A DNA stretch of 64,000 nt, taken from NCBI RefSeq assembly GCF_009733845.1, contig NZ_WNXZ01000001.1:1240001-1304000 (forward strand). The letters run 5' to 3'. Below the pieces are notes generated by a model. That model did no database searches and was not told the DNA's origin. It saw only the letters and a list, made by a program, of their open reading frames with translations. Shown piece after piece: positions 31,228 to 40,596 of this stretch. How positions within the stretch are numbered: the first letter of the stretch is position 1; each line of letters opens with the position of its first letter. The position numbers and the translations under genes were made by a program. Source of the DNA: Pseudactinotalea terrae. GTDB taxonomy: Bacteria; Actinomycetota; Actinomycetes; Actinomycetales; Beutenbergiaceae.

Positions 31228-32535
31228 ATGTTCGGTGGCATTTTCGGCGACCGACGGCAGCAACCGGCCGAGGTCTCACCCGAGGTGGGTGCGGCGCTGG
31301 TCCGCGCCGACGAGACCGTGCGCCGTGCCACCGACGAGCTCGGGTACGCCACCGCCGAGTTCGGCGAGACCTCGACCCGTGAGCTCCGGTCGGCACTGGC
31401 CGCGGCCCAGCGGCACCTGCAGGAGGCGTTCCGCCTGCAGGCGCTGCTCCTGGACGACGTCCAGGAGACCCCGGCCGAGCAGCAGCAGCTCGAGGCCGGG
31501 GCACTCGCCGCCGCGAGCGAGGCAGAGCGACTCCTCCGTCAGCCCGTCGACGCGCTCGCGGCGCGGCGGGCCGCACTCCAGGCGGCGCCCACCACCATCG
31601 CGCGCCTGCGCGCCGAGGTCGCCGACCTCGGCGACCGGATCACCGAGGCTCGCGTCGTCGTCGAGAACCTGTCCGGGCGATACAGCCAGCACGCGATGCT
31701 CGCGGTCGCGGACAACCCCGACCAGGCCGAGGCTCTCCTCGGGTTTGCCGAGCGCAGCCTCGCACTCGCCGAGCGTCGCCACGACAGCGGGCGGGCCGAG
31801 GACGCCACCAAGGCGATCCAGGTGGCCTCCGACAGCGTGCATCGGGCCGTCGATCTCCTCGAGGCAGTGGCTGACTTCGAGGTCGAGACGGTGCACGCGG
31901 AGTCAACGCTCGCGGCCGTGCTCGCCGACTCCCGCAGCGATGTCACCGAGGCCCGTCAGATGCTCGCAGTCACGCCGGACGACCGGCTCGGCGAGGCGGC
32001 AGCGGCGCTGGAGGCGGCGATCACCGACGCCTCCGAGCCGCGCGCCGGAGCGGACCCGTTCACCACGTTGAGCCGGTTGCGCACCGCGAACGAGGCGCTC
32101 GAGGCCTTGGTCCACGAGCGCCGCAGCCGGCCTCAGCAGGAGCGTCTGCGCGCCCGACTGGTGGGCGCCCTCGCCGACGCGGACCGTCAGGTGGCGCTGG
32201 CGCGCGCGTTCATCGCCGACCATCCCGGCAGGGTCGGGTCGGACGCTCGGACCCGCCTCGCGCAGGCAGAACGGCTGCTCGACGGCGTGGTCCAGGTCGA
32301 CGACTCGCAGACCGCCTTGGCGCAGGTCCGGCAGGCGGCCGACCTCGCCGCCGCGGCCGCGGCTACTGCCGAGCGCGACGTCGCCGCCTCCCAGCAGGGT
32401 CGCTGGCACGCCGACACCGACTGGGGCGGTCGAGGACGTGGCTCCGGCGCCGGTCTCGGCGGCATGCTGGGCGGCGTGCTCGGCGGCATGATGCTCGGCG
32501 GCATCCTCGACGACCTCGACATGGACCTCGACTGA
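31228..32535 (+). CDS. Coiled-coil protein with Gly-rich C-terminus (TPM-protein tail-like)
   Basis: A 435-aa almost wholly helical protein starting at ATG 31228, with AGGAG four bases upstream. Residues ~15-390 are Ala/Glu/Arg-rich coiled coil; the end is GGMLGGVLGGMMLGGILDDLD. The arrangement matches the C-terminal half of actinobacterial TPM-domain proteins, but the TPM domain, signal peptide and membrane anchor are missing. Possible role in envelope or phage-shock-like processes is speculative. Confidence 0.7.
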   Translation: MFGGIFGDRRQQPAEVSPEVGAALVRADETVRRATDELGYATAEFGETSTRELRSALAAAQRHLQEAFRLQALLLDDVQETPAEQQQLEAGALAAASEAERLLRQPVDALAARRAALQAAPTTIARLRAEVADLGDRITEARVVVENLSGRYSQHAMLAVADNPDQAEALLGFAERSLALAERRHDSGRAEDATKAIQVASDSVHRAVDLLEAVADFEVETVHAESTLAAVLADSRSDVTEARQMLAVTPDDRLGEAAAALEAAITDASEPRAGADPFTTLSRLRTANEALEALVHERRSRPQQERLRARLVGALADADRQVALARAFIADHPGRVGSDARTRLAQAERLLDGVVQVDDSQTALAQVRQAADLAAAAAATAERDVAASQQGRWHADTDWGGRGRGSGAGLGGMLGGVLGGMMLGGILDDLDMDLD

Positions 32536-32550
32536 CGGCCGCGCGGCCTC

Positions 32551-33378
32551 CTACCCCGCGACCGGGACCTGGATGAGGATGTCGCCGGTAGGTGACGGCG
32601 AGCCGCCGGTCGGCTCGATCGTGAGCGCCACGACCTCCGCGCCCAGCACGTCGTCGGCGAGCACGACCGTCGCCGACCCGTCCCCGCTCCTGAAGACCCC
32701 GGCGTCGGCGGGCGCGGCTCCGGCGATCGACCACGCCTGGAACACCTGGTCGTCGGCGAGATCCGGAAGGTCCTGGAGCAGCACGACCGCGGAACCCAGC
32801 TCGTCCGACATCAGCACCGTGCCGCGCATGCCCTCGGTGCCCTCCGCCGCGTAGACACGCAGGTCCGATGCCTCGAGCAGGGCGAGCATCTGGGTGCGAC
32901 CCTCCTGCTCGACGACGGCGACCTCACGGCCGGGCGCGGCGTCCGGCAGCCGGAGCGCACCCCACAGGACACCCGCCAGGGCGACGACGCACGCGGCTGC
33001 TGCGAGCAGCTGCCACCGCCTGCCCTGTCGATCGGCACGCCCACGGCGCCGCGCGTCGAGGTCGACCGCTGCCCGCGCGACCGGCTCGGCCGGCTCGGCT
33101 CGATCCGCCTGATCGGCGTCGTCGATCTGCTCGGGCAGCGGCGGCAACGGTCGCACCTGGGCGATCGCCTCCAGCACCGAGGCGCGCAGCGCCGCCGGCG
33201 GAGCCGCTGCGCTGACCTCGGGAAGCCGCACGACGGCGTCGCGCAACGACCGGACCTCGGCCCGGCAGTCCGCGCACGCTGCGAGGTGACGCTCGAACGC
33301 AGCGAGCTCGTCGGCCTCGAGCGCGTCCAAGACGTACGCGCCGGTCAGCGCGTGCACCGATTCCTCGTCCACTCTCAT
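32551..33378 (-). CDS. rskA: Anti-sigma-K factor RskA
   Basis: A 275-aa membrane anti-sigma factor. The zinc anti-sigma motif is HLAACADC near residues 30-37, preceded by LTGAYVLDALEADELAAFE. One transmembrane helix at ~125-145 (LLAAAACVVALAGVLWGAL) separates it from an extracytoplasmic RskA domain (VFQAWSIAG, ALTIEPTGGSPSPTG). Its start overlaps the sigK stop (ATGA), so the pair is co-expressed. It should hold SigK inactive until proteolysed. Confidence 0.93.
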   Translation of the reverse strand: MRVDEESVHALTGAYVLDALEADELAAFERHLAACADCRAEVRSLRDAVVRLPEVSAAAPPAALRASVLEAIAQVRPLPPLPEQIDDADQADRAEPAEPVARAAVDLDARRRGRADRQGRRWQLLAAAACVVALAGVLWGALRLPDAAPGREVAVVEQEGRTQMLALLEASDLRVYAAEGTEGMRGTVLMSDELGSAVVLLQDLPDLADDQVFQAWSIAGAAPADAGVFRSGDGSATVVLADDVLGAEVVALTIEPTGGSPSPTGDILIQVPVAG

Positions 33379-33995
33379 CGCCGATCACCCTCGAAGAAGT
33401 CCCGCAATCGAATCAGACCGTCGCGCACCCGGGTCTTCGCCGTGCCGAGCGGGATGTCCAGCAGGCCGGCGACCTCGCTGTGCGTGTAGCCGCCGTAGTA
33501 CGCCAGCTCGATCGCCTCCCGTTGCATCGTCGTGAGTCCGTCGAGCGCTTTCCGCACCCGTTCCGCCTCCAGGCGGTCGACGACGGCGTCGCTGACGTCA
33601 GGAACCTGCTGCGGCTCCTGGTCGGCGTAGCGCCGGTCCCGCTCGACCACCGACTGCGCCGACCGCACCCGGTCGACGGCGCGACGGTGTGCCAGGGTCA
33701 TCATCCACCCCAGCACGCTCCCCCTGGCCGGGTCGAAGCGAGCCGAGCTCTGCCAGATCTGCAGGTAGCAGTCCTGCGTGACCTCGGCCGCCTGCGCCGG
33801 GTCGCGCACGACCCGCAGCACGAGCCCGTACATGCGCGACGACGTCGCGTCGTAGAGCTCGGCGAACGCCTGCTCGTCCCCGCGTGCGCTTCGCCGCATC
33901 AGGGCGACGAGCTCGCCTGCCGGGTCGTGCGCCCGGGCGGCATCGGCGCCGGGGGCCTGCTGCTCCCCCGGCACCGATACTGGTCGCGGCACCAT
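33375..33995 (-). CDS. sigK: ECF RNA polymerase sigma factor SigK
   Basis: The 206-aa ECF sigma factor has region 2 (FAELYDATSSRMYGLVLRVV, then EVTQDCYLQIW) and region 4 (LAYYGGYTHSEVAGLLDIPLGTAKTRVRDGL). The gene order sigK-rskA, with a fasciclin lipoprotein and a molybdopterin oxidoreductase upstream, matches the conserved SigK locus. In mycobacteria SigK drives MPT70/MPT83 fasciclin proteins, so the neighbouring lipoprotein is a probable regulon member. Confidence 0.93.
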   Translation of the reverse strand: MVPRPVSVPGEQQAPGADAARAHDPAGELVALMRRSARGDEQAFAELYDATSSRMYGLVLRVVRDPAQAAEVTQDCYLQIWQSSARFDPARGSVLGWMMTLAHRRAVDRVRSAQSVVERDRRYADQEPQQVPDVSDAVVDRLEAERVRKALDGLTTMQREAIELAYYGGYTHSEVAGLLDIPLGTAKTRVRDGLIRLRDFFEGDRR

Positions 33996-34040
33996 CTGGT
34001 CCTCTCCGTCCGATCCCTGAAGGCTAGTGACCCGTGCCGG

Positions 34041-34700
34041 TCACTCGCTCGGCGGCATCAGCACGCCGTCGATGATGTAGACCGTGGCGTTCGCCGTCTG
34101 AATGTTCCCGCAGACGACCGCAGCGCCGTCGGCACCCACGGTGAAGTCCTCGCCGGACCCCTCGATCATCAGGTCTGAGCCCTGCAACGTGGTGAAGGTC
34201 CCGGCCAGGTCCTCAGGAGCCATGCGGCCGGGGACGACGTGATAGGTCAGCACGGTCGTCAGCAGTCCCTCGGGATCGGCCTGGACCGCCTCGACCGTCT
34301 CGGCCGGCAGGGCCTCGAAGGCGGCGTTGGCGGGTGCGAAGACGGTGATGTCCTCGGCGGCGTTGAGGGTGTCGCCGAGGTTCGCGAGACCCACGAGCTC
34401 GACGAGGGTCGAGAGCTCCTCGTTGTTGCTCGCAGCGGTGGCCACCGGGTCTTGCGCCATGCCGTCGAAGCTGCCGGCACCGGTGGTCGGGACGTCTGCG
34501 CAGGCCGGCCCGAACGGCTCGGCCATCGCCATGCCCTCGTCGGCCGCGCTGGTCTCCTCCTCGGCCATGCTGTCCTCCGTCGTCGCGTCGCTGCCGCCCT
34601 CCGGAGCACCAGACTCGTCGTCGGTGCCACCACCGGAGCAAGCAGTCAGAGCGAGCGCGGCCGAGATCATGAGCGCGGGAGCGATGGATCGGATCTTCAC
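34041..34700 (-). CDS. Fasciclin-domain lipoprotein (MPT83-like)
   Basis: A 219-aa secreted lipoprotein: signal peptide with lipobox LTAC at residues ~18-21, an acidic Ser/Thr/Glu spacer to ~60, then one FAS1 domain (ITVFAPANAAFEAL, LLTTVLTYHVVPG, NATVYIIDGVLMPP). FAS1 proteins act in adhesion or envelope maturation. The start is GTG 34700, with GGAG upstream. It lies 45 bases before sigK and is probably SigK-controlled. Confidence 0.93.
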   Translation of the reverse strand: MKIRSIAPALMISAALALTACSGGGTDDESGAPEGGSDATTEDSMAEEETSAADEGMAMAEPFGPACADVPTTGAGSFDGMAQDPVATAASNNEELSTLVELVGLANLGDTLNAAEDITVFAPANAAFEALPAETVEAVQADPEGLLTTVLTYHVVPGRMAPEDLAGTFTTLQGSDLMIEGSGEDFTVGADGAAVVCGNIQTANATVYIIDGVLMPPSE

Positions 34701-34778
34701 GATGAGTTCTCCTCGATGTGCAGGTGACCGGATTGGTCCGTACAGCTGGTCTTCGGAGCGACCGCCCGGGCGGATTGG

Positions 34779-36380
34779 TCAGTCCTGCACCATGAACGCG
34801 ATCGAGTGCCATCCGCGGGCGCCGTCCGGGAACGGCTCGGTGCGTTCCTCGGTCTGCACCTCCCCCGTGCCATCGGTGCTGCGGACCTGGACGTCGTGGC
34901 GACCGCCAGCCGTGCTCTCCCACCGCAGGCTCCAGGCACGCCAGAGGTCCGGGCCGGCGTCGGCAGCGAGCTCGGCCTGCTGCCACTCGCCGTCGTCGAC
35001 ACGGACCTCGACCCGCGTGATGCCACGGTGCTGCGCCCAGGCCATGCCGGCGATCGTCACCTCGCCGGCAGGGACGGACTCCAGCGCGCCTGGGACGTCG
35101 ATGCGCGTCTGGGTGAGCACCGGGGCGTCCGTGGCCCACCCGCGCTCGGTCCAGTAGGCGATGTCGTCGTCGTAGGTGGACAACCGCAGCCCGGTCAGCC
35201 ACTTGGCGGCCGAGACGAACCCGAACAAGCCGGGCACGATCAGCCGGGCAGGGAAGCCTCTCTCGACCGGCAGCTGTTCACCGTTGAGCCCGACGGCGAG
35301 CAACGCGTCCCTGCCGTCGAGAGCGACATCGAGCGGGATGCTGCAGCTGAACCCGTCTGCCCCCTCAGCGAAGAGCTGCTCCGCGCCCGGCTGCACCCCG
35401 ACCCGGTCCAGCAGGTCGGCCAGCGGCACACCCAGCCATCGGCCGGTGCTCACGTACGGGCCACCCACCGGGTTGGACACGCAGCTCAAGGTGATCCAGC
35501 GCTCCACCATCGGCATCTCCAGCAGGTCGGCGTAGCTGAGGCTGACCGAGGTGTCGACGAGCCCCTCGATCGGCAGCGCCCACGTCGACGCATCGAGGCG
35601 AGGGGTGCTCAGCGCGATGTCCACCCGGTAGAAGTCCGCGAGCGGCGTGACGAAGGGGGTCACGCCGTCGAGATCGAGCTGCACGCCGTCCGGGAGCTGA
35701 CCGGCGGCGCTCACGGGAGCGGGAAGCTCCTGGTCGCGCCCCACCGCGGCGTCGCTCGTGCGCAGCGACGACACCAGCGTGCCACCGCCCGCCCCGGCGG
35801 CGGCGATCAGCGCCGGCCCGCCCAGCAGCACACCGCGCCTGCCCGGGAGGAACCGACCCGACCGCACGTGGCGCCCGTCCAACGGTGACTCCCGCGTGGC
35901 CGCCGGTCGTGCGTCCGGCGAGCGCCCCGACGCGCTCCCGAACCGCACCAGCACCAGCAGCGCGCCTGTCGCGACCACCGCTGCCACTGCGGCGGGCAGG
36001 GCGGCCAGGGGTTCGGCGATCCGTGCCGTGGCGGCCACCGCTGAGACGGTCGCGAGCGCGAGCATCCCCACGACGCCGATCCATCGACGCCGCGAGGCCG
36101 CTAGTCCGATCCCGGCCGTGACCAGGACCAGCGCCACGGCGATGCCACCGAGCAGGATCGGCTTGTCCGCCGTGCCGAACGTCCGCACGGCCCATTCCTT
36201 GACCGGCGTCGGTGCGGCGTCGATCGCGACCGATCCGACGGCGAGCAGCGGCGACGCCGCCGGGATGGTCAGCGCGGCGGCGAGGTGGGCGACCCCGATG
36301 CCGGCAGCGGCGCTCACGACCCCGAACCCGGCACCCAGCCATCGGGGCAACGACGTGTGGTGGTCTCGATCTGCTGTCAC
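34779..36380 (-). CDS. Membrane-anchored molybdopterin oxidoreductase (sulfite-oxidase/YedY fold)
   Basis: A 533-aa protein. Residues ~10-150 hold four hydrophobic helices, ~170-200 a fifth preceded by GRRG. The rest is an oxidoreductase molybdopterin domain with the Mo-ligand cysteine in TLSCVSNPVGG, RLIVPGLFGFVSAKWL-type segments, and a C-terminal Mo-co dimerisation domain (AWAQHRGITRVEVRVDDG). It likely reduces oxidised methionines or similar groups outside the membrane, by family analogy. Upstream of the fasciclin gene in the SigK locus. Confidence 0.9.
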   Translation of the reverse strand: MTADRDHHTSLPRWLGAGFGVVSAAAGIGVAHLAAALTIPAASPLLAVGSVAIDAAPTPVKEWAVRTFGTADKPILLGGIAVALVLVTAGIGLAASRRRWIGVVGMLALATVSAVAATARIAEPLAALPAAVAAVVATGALLVLVRFGSASGRSPDARPAATRESPLDGRHVRSGRFLPGRRGVLLGGPALIAAAGAGGGTLVSSLRTSDAAVGRDQELPAPVSAAGQLPDGVQLDLDGVTPFVTPLADFYRVDIALSTPRLDASTWALPIEGLVDTSVSLSYADLLEMPMVERWITLSCVSNPVGGPYVSTGRWLGVPLADLLDRVGVQPGAEQLFAEGADGFSCSIPLDVALDGRDALLAVGLNGEQLPVERGFPARLIVPGLFGFVSAAKWLTGLRLSTYDDDIAYWTERGWATDAPVLTQTRIDVPGALESVPAGEVTIAGMAWAQHRGITRVEVRVDDGEWQQAELAADAGPDLWRAWSLRWESTAGGRHDVQVRSTDGTGEVQTEERTEPFPDGARGWHSIAFMVQD

Positions 36381-36422
36381 CCAGGTTGTTCGCCGCCGCA
36401 GCGCGAACGGATGGGTCTGGTG

Positions 36423-36845
36423 TCAGCTTCTGCTCAGGCGCACCTGTCGGCCGGTGATCTCGGTGACGTCGATGGCCACGAACGTGCCCTTCCAGCTGGT
36501 CGCCCACGGCTGCACGTGCAGGGACTCCGCTCGCTCCTCCTCGGCACCCTCGAGCACGTGCGCGCGGCCCCGCGCCACGACGGTGCTGACCGTGCCCTCG
36601 GTCTGCTCGTCGACCTCGAAGGCGACGTTGCTGCTCATGTGCAGGCCGAGCAGCTTGCTTCCCTCCGCGGTTCGGAACACCAGCCGTTCGCCGTCGACGA
36701 CGGCGTTGATCGGGACGATGTTGACATCCTCACCCAGCCGGTAGGCCAGCCGACCGAAGTCGCTGCGCCGCATCACGTCCCACGACTGCTCCGCGGTCAG
36801 CTCGCTGATCGGGTTCTCCGCAGGGTCGTGCTCCCAGACGGTCAT
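36423..36845 (-). CDS. Pyridoxamine 5'-phosphate oxidase-fold (PPOX) protein
   Basis: A 140-aa split-barrel flavin-binding protein. Signature segments are ELTAEQSWDVMRRSDFGRLAY, VPINAVVDGERLVFRT and VAFEVDE. Such short members bind FMN or F420 and their substrates are mostly unknown. I start at ATG 36845 with GGAGGTGGG about six bases upstream; a much longer in-frame extension overlaps the VKOR gene. It is 90 bases from VKOR, possibly co-transcribed. Confidence 0.85.
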   Translation of the reverse strand: MTVWEHDPAENPISELTAEQSWDVMRRSDFGRLAYRLGEDVNIVPINAVVDGERLVFRTAEGSKLLGLHMSSNVAFEVDEQTEGTVSTVVARGRAHVLEGAEEERAESLHVQPWATSWKGTFVAIDVTEITGRQVRLSRS

Positions 36846-36934
36846 GACACCCACCTCCACGTGAGCTCGGTACGTCCTGCCACGGTAGCCCCGCGCACCC
36901 GCCCGGTCTCGGGACCATCGTCCCCGGGCTCGGC

Positions 36935-37552
36935 TCAGCCGGCGAAGACGGCGGTGCCATGGACGGCGAGCACGGCTCCGATGACCACCGCCAGCACGAG
37001 GATCGTGGCGAGCAGGTCGGCGCCTTGCCGCAGCGCCGCGAGGACCCGTTGGTGCGCGCGCCAGGACAGCCCGAGGTTGTTCTCGAGCAGGTTGTGGTGG
37101 GTCAACGAGATCCACACGAGGCTCGTGGACACGGTCACCAGCAGGCACCACGGGCAGACGGCGCCGATCTGCGACAGCGACTGCACGAACAGCCAGTAGG
37201 CCAGCACCAGCCCGAGCGTGTAGACGCCCTGCGCCCCCACCATGAACCAGCGCGGGAACCTGGTGCCGCCCAGCCCGGCGACACCGATCGTGATGACGAC
37301 CGGCTCGGCGATCAGGCCGAGAAAGGCGTTGGGGAACCCGAGCAGCGCGGCCTGCCAGGAACGCGCGACGGCGCCGCAGGAGACCACGGCGTTGATGTCG
37401 CAGACGAGCACCTGCTGGGGCTGTGCCGCGAGCTGGACCGCGTCGATGCTCAGCACCAGCGCAGCGACGAGGCCGACGACTCCCGAGAGCGTCATGGTGC
37501 CGAAGACCCACCAACGGGAGTGTCGCCAGCCGGGCAGCATAGGGATGTCCAC
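36935..37552 (-). CDS. Vitamin K epoxide reductase-family oxidoreductase (chromosomal copy)
   Basis: A 205-aa VKOR membrane protein with CDINAVVSCG and CPWC cysteine pairs and about five helices. It would recycle a DsbA-type thiol oxidase. The start is GTG 37552 (VDIPMLPGWRH); ATG 37540 is possible. By eye roughly four fifths of positions match the element copy at 27605-28234, including the C-terminal IIGAVLAVHG-type end. The two copies lie on opposite sides of the attachment site. Confidence 0.92.
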   Translation of the reverse strand: MDIPMLPGWRHSRWWVFGTMTLSGVVGLVAALVLSIDAVQLAAQPQQVLVCDINAVVSCGAVARSWQAALLGFPNAFLGLIAEPVVITIGVAGLGGTRFPRWFMVGAQGVYTLGLVLAYWLFVQSLSQIGAVCPWCLLVTVSTSLVWISLTHHNLLENNLGLSWRAHQRVLAALRQGADLLATILVLAVVIGAVLAVHGTAVFAG

Positions 37553-37624
37553 CGAACCAGGGTGGAGCACGCGCTCCCGGCGCGCGCGGGACCATGGTCC
37601 TCCCCCCGATAGCCTGCTCGCAGC

Positions 37625-38866
37625 ATGCTTGTCACGGTCGTCCTCGTCGCCCTCGCGGGAGCTGTCGCGGCCAGGCGAGTGCCCTGGGTGCGCCACCGGA
37701 TGCCACCCCCGGCCTCGACGTCGTTGCTGGCGTGCGCGGCGGCCGTGGCCGTGCTGGCCCTCGCCGACCGGGAGCCGGGCGTGCAGCGGGCCGTGCTGGC
37801 CGGCGCGATCACGCTCGCACTCGGCGCCGTCGCGATCCTCGGCGCGGGATGGTTCGTCACGCTCGTGCTCACGCCAGCGCGCCAGCGCAACCTGCTCAGC
37901 GGTGTGGAGTCGCTGCGTGACCGCATCACGGCACGCGCGGATGCCGTCCCGTGGCGCGTGGGGCGATGGAACCCCGTGGCCGTCGTGGTGCGATCGGTGC
38001 TCCGCGCCTCCGACGTGCGCGTGACCGGGCTCGCCGCCGAGATGAGTTACTACGCCCTCATCTCGCTCGTCCCGATCGCCACGGCGCTCGGGTCCAGCCT
38101 CGGGTTCCTGCGGCGGCTGCTCGGCGACGATCAGGTCGAGCGGATCCGCACCTCGATCGTCGACGGCCTGACCACGGTGTTCGCGGAGCAGGTGGCCGCC
38201 AACGTGCTCGCGCCCCTGATCGACGGCCTGCTGGACGAGGGGCGCGCGTCGGTCGCGATCGGTGCGCTGCTGATCACGCTCTATCTCGCCAGCCGGGTCT
38301 TCCGTGCGGCGGTGCGCGCACTCGACGACGCCTACCGGGTCGAGTCCCGGCGTCACGTCGTCGCGCAGTACCTGCTCGGGCTGGTGTTCACGATCGGTGC
38401 GTTGATCACGCTGGTCACCATCGTGCTGCTCGTCGTCGTCGGCCCGCTGCTCGGAGGGGGTAGTGCCGTCGCCGACCAGCTCGGGTTCGGCGATGCGTTC
38501 CAGGTCGCGTGGGACGTGCTGCGCTGGCCCGTCGCCTTCGGTCTCGGCGTCACGTTCCTGACGTTCCTGTACCGCTACGCCCCCCATGTGACCAACCACT
38601 GGCGCACGTGCGTGCCCGGCGCCGTCATCGGATCGCTCGGGCTGCTGCTGGTCTCGACCGGCTTCGCGCTCTACGTGCGCGCGTTCGCCCCGAACCCGCT
38701 CGCCGCGGACGCCGCTGACGCGGCCGTGGTGGAAGCCTCCGCGCAGATGCTGAGCCTGGTGCTGGCGGGTGTGCTCTGGCTCTGGTTGGCCAGCATCGTG
38801 GTGCTGCTCGGCGGGATCGTCAACGCCGAGCTGGACGCCGAGCGGACGGTCGACCCGCCGCCGTGA
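37625..38866 (+). CDS. YihY/BrkB-family inner-membrane protein
   Basis: A 413-aa polytopic membrane protein. The BrkB core starts near residue 135 (GLAAEMSYYALISLVPIATALGSSLG) and includes ALDDAYRVESRR and FLYRYAPHVTNHWRTCVPGAVIGS, the family's typical motifs. An extra N-terminal ~90-residue region with two or three helices precedes it. The exact function of this family is unsettled. Start at ATG 37625; weak ribosome site. Confidence 0.88.
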   Translation: MLVTVVLVALAGAVAARRVPWVRHRMPPPASTSLLACAAAVAVLALADREPGVQRAVLAGAITLALGAVAILGAGWFVTLVLTPARQRNLLSGVESLRDRITARADAVPWRVGRWNPVAVVVRSVLRASDVRVTGLAAEMSYYALISLVPIATALGSSLGFLRRLLGDDQVERIRTSIVDGLTTVFAEQVAANVLAPLIDGLLDEGRASVAIGALLITLYLASRVFRAAVRALDDAYRVESRRHVVAQYLLGLVFTIGALITLVTIVLLVVVGPLLGGGSAVADQLGFGDAFQVAWDVLRWPVAFGLGVTFLTFLYRYAPHVTNHWRTCVPGAVIGSLGLLLVSTGFALYVRAFAPNPLAADAADAAVVEASAQMLSLVLAGVLWLWLASIVVLLGGIVNAELDAERTVDPPP

Positions 38867-38947
38867 GCTGGATCGAGGTCGACGTCCGCGTGACCGCCGA
38901 CGGCGCTGTGGCGGGAGGTTGTCGGAAGCCGCCAGTAGGTTGTCGAG

Positions 38948-40105
38948 GTGCTCACCACGCTCGCTGTCTCCGGCTACCGGTCCCTGCGTGACGTCGTGGT
39001 CGATCTCGGCCAGGTGACGGTGGTCACCGGTGCCAACGGCTCGGGCAAGTCGAGCCTGTACCGAGCGTTGCGGCTGCTCGCCGATGCCTCGCGCGGCGAG
39101 GCCGTGGCAGCGCTGGCGCGCGAGGGCGGCCTGCCCTCGACGCTGTGGGCCGGTCCCGAGACCATCTCGGGGTCGATGCGGCGGGGCGAGGTCCCTGTGC
39201 AGGGCACGCGTCGCACCGGACCGGTCCGGCTGCAGATCGGGTTCGCCTCCGACGGGCTCGGCTACGCGATGGATCTCGGCCTTCCGAAGCGGGACATGCC
39301 CACCCGGTTCGAGCTGGATCCCGAGGTCAAGGCCGAGCACGTGTGGAGCGGACCGGCTCCCCGGCCGGCCGCCATGCTGGCGCAGCGGCACGGGCCGGTC
39401 GTCACCACCCGCACCGACCAGGGCTGGGAACGGCTCAGCCACGCGCTGCCCACCTACACCTCGATGCTGGCCGAGCTCGCCGATCCCAGCCGGGCGCCCG
39501 AGCTGCTCACGCTGCGCGAGCAGATGCGTGGCTGGCGTTTCTACGACCACCTTCGCACCGATGCCCACTCCCCCGCGCGCGCCACCACGGTGGGCACCCG
39601 TACCCCCGTCCTCAGCGGCGACGGGTCCGATCTCGCGGCGGCGGTCGCCACGATCCTCGAGCTGGGCCGCGCCGACACGCTCGCGGAGTCCGTCGACCGC
39701 GCCTTCCCGGGGTCGGGGCTGCAGATCGAGTCGGACAACGGCCGGTTCACGCTGTTGCTGCGTCAGCCCGGGATGCTGCGCCCGATGCGCGCCGACGAGC
39801 TCTCCGACGGGACGCTGCGCTACCTGCTGCTCGCCGCCGCGCTGCTGAGCCCGCGGCCTCCCGAGCTGTTCGTCCTGAACGAGCCCGAGACCTCGCTGCA
39901 CCCCGACCTGCTCGGCCCTCTGGCCGGTCTGGTGCGCGCTGCCGCCGAACGCACCCAGATCGTCCTCGTCACGCACTCGGCCGCGCTCGCCGGCGCCCTG
40001 GGCAGCGAGGTCACCCAGGTCGAGCTCGTCAAGGAGCTCGGCGAGACGCAGATCGCGGACCAGGGCATGCTGACGCGCCCCTCCTGGTCCTGGCCGAAGC
40101 GCTAG
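38948..40105 (+). CDS. AAA ATPase (RecF/OLD-like ABC ATPase domain)
   Basis: A 385-aa ATPase with N-terminal VSGYRSLRDVVVDLG, Walker A TGANGSGKSSLYRAL (residues ~28-40), signature ELSDGTLRYLLLAAAL, Walker B ELFVLNEPETSLHPDLL and switch VTHSAAL. No TOPRIM nuclease is attached, so it is the ATPase part only. Members serve in DNA repair or defence; its partner is unknown. GTG 38948 is the start. TrmL follows after eight bases. Confidence 0.85.
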   Translation: MLTTLAVSGYRSLRDVVVDLGQVTVVTGANGSGKSSLYRALRLLADASRGEAVAALAREGGLPSTLWAGPETISGSMRRGEVPVQGTRRTGPVRLQIGFASDGLGYAMDLGLPKRDMPTRFELDPEVKAEHVWSGPAPRPAAMLAQRHGPVVTTRTDQGWERLSHALPTYTSMLAELADPSRAPELLTLREQMRGWRFYDHLRTDAHSPARATTVGTRTPVLSGDGSDLAAAVATILELGRADTLAESVDRAFPGSGLQIESDNGRFTLLLRQPGMLRPMRADELSDGTLRYLLLAAALLSPRPPELFVLNEPETSLHPDLLGPLAGLVRAAAERTQIVLVTHSAALAGALGSEVTQVELVKELGETQIADQGMLTRPSWSWPKR

Positions 40106-40113
40106 AGGAGCCC

Positions 40114-40587
40114 ATGTTCCACATCGTCTTCTACGAGCCCCGGATCCCGCCCAACACCGGGAACGCGATCAGGATGGTCGCGGCGACCGGAGCCACGCTG
40201 CACCTGGTCGAGCCCCTGGGCTTCGACCTGTCGGACGCCAAGCTCCGCAGAGCCGGGCTGGACTATCACGACCTGGCGAACGTCGTCGTCCACCCTGACT
40301 GGGAGGCCACGCTCGCCCACCTGCACGAGCACGGCACCGGCGCGGTCTACGCCTTCACGGGTCGCGCGACCACCGGCTTCCACGAGATCGCCTACTCCCC
40401 TGGTGACGCGCTGCTGTTCGGTCCGGAGCCTGACGGCCTGCCCGCGCACCTCCTCGACGACCCGCGGATCACCGACCGGGTCAGGATCCCGATGCTGCCC
40501 GGCGTGCGATCGCTCAACCTGTCCAACTCGGCCGCGGTCGCGGCGTACGAGGCCTGGCGCCAGCACGGCTACGCGGGCCCGCACTAA
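40114..40587 (+). CDS. trmL: tRNA (cytidine(34)-2'-O)-methyltransferase TrmL
   Basis: A 157-aa SPOUT methyltransferase modifying the wobble base of tRNA-Leu isoacceptors. Motifs: YEPRIPPNTGNAIRM (motif 1), LLFGPEPDGLP (motif 2) and IPMLPGVRSLNLSNSAAVAAYE (motif 3 with the SAM knot). ATG 40114 has GAGGAG six bases upstream. Length is normal for the family. Confidence 0.95.
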   Translation: MFHIVFYEPRIPPNTGNAIRMVAATGATLHLVEPLGFDLSDAKLRRAGLDYHDLANVVVHPDWEATLAHLHEHGTGAVYAFTGRATTGFHEIAYSPGDALLFGPEPDGLPAHLLDDPRITDRVRIPMLPGVRSLNLSNSAAVAAYEAWRQHGYAGPH

Positions 40588-40596
40588 CCTGGGGCC

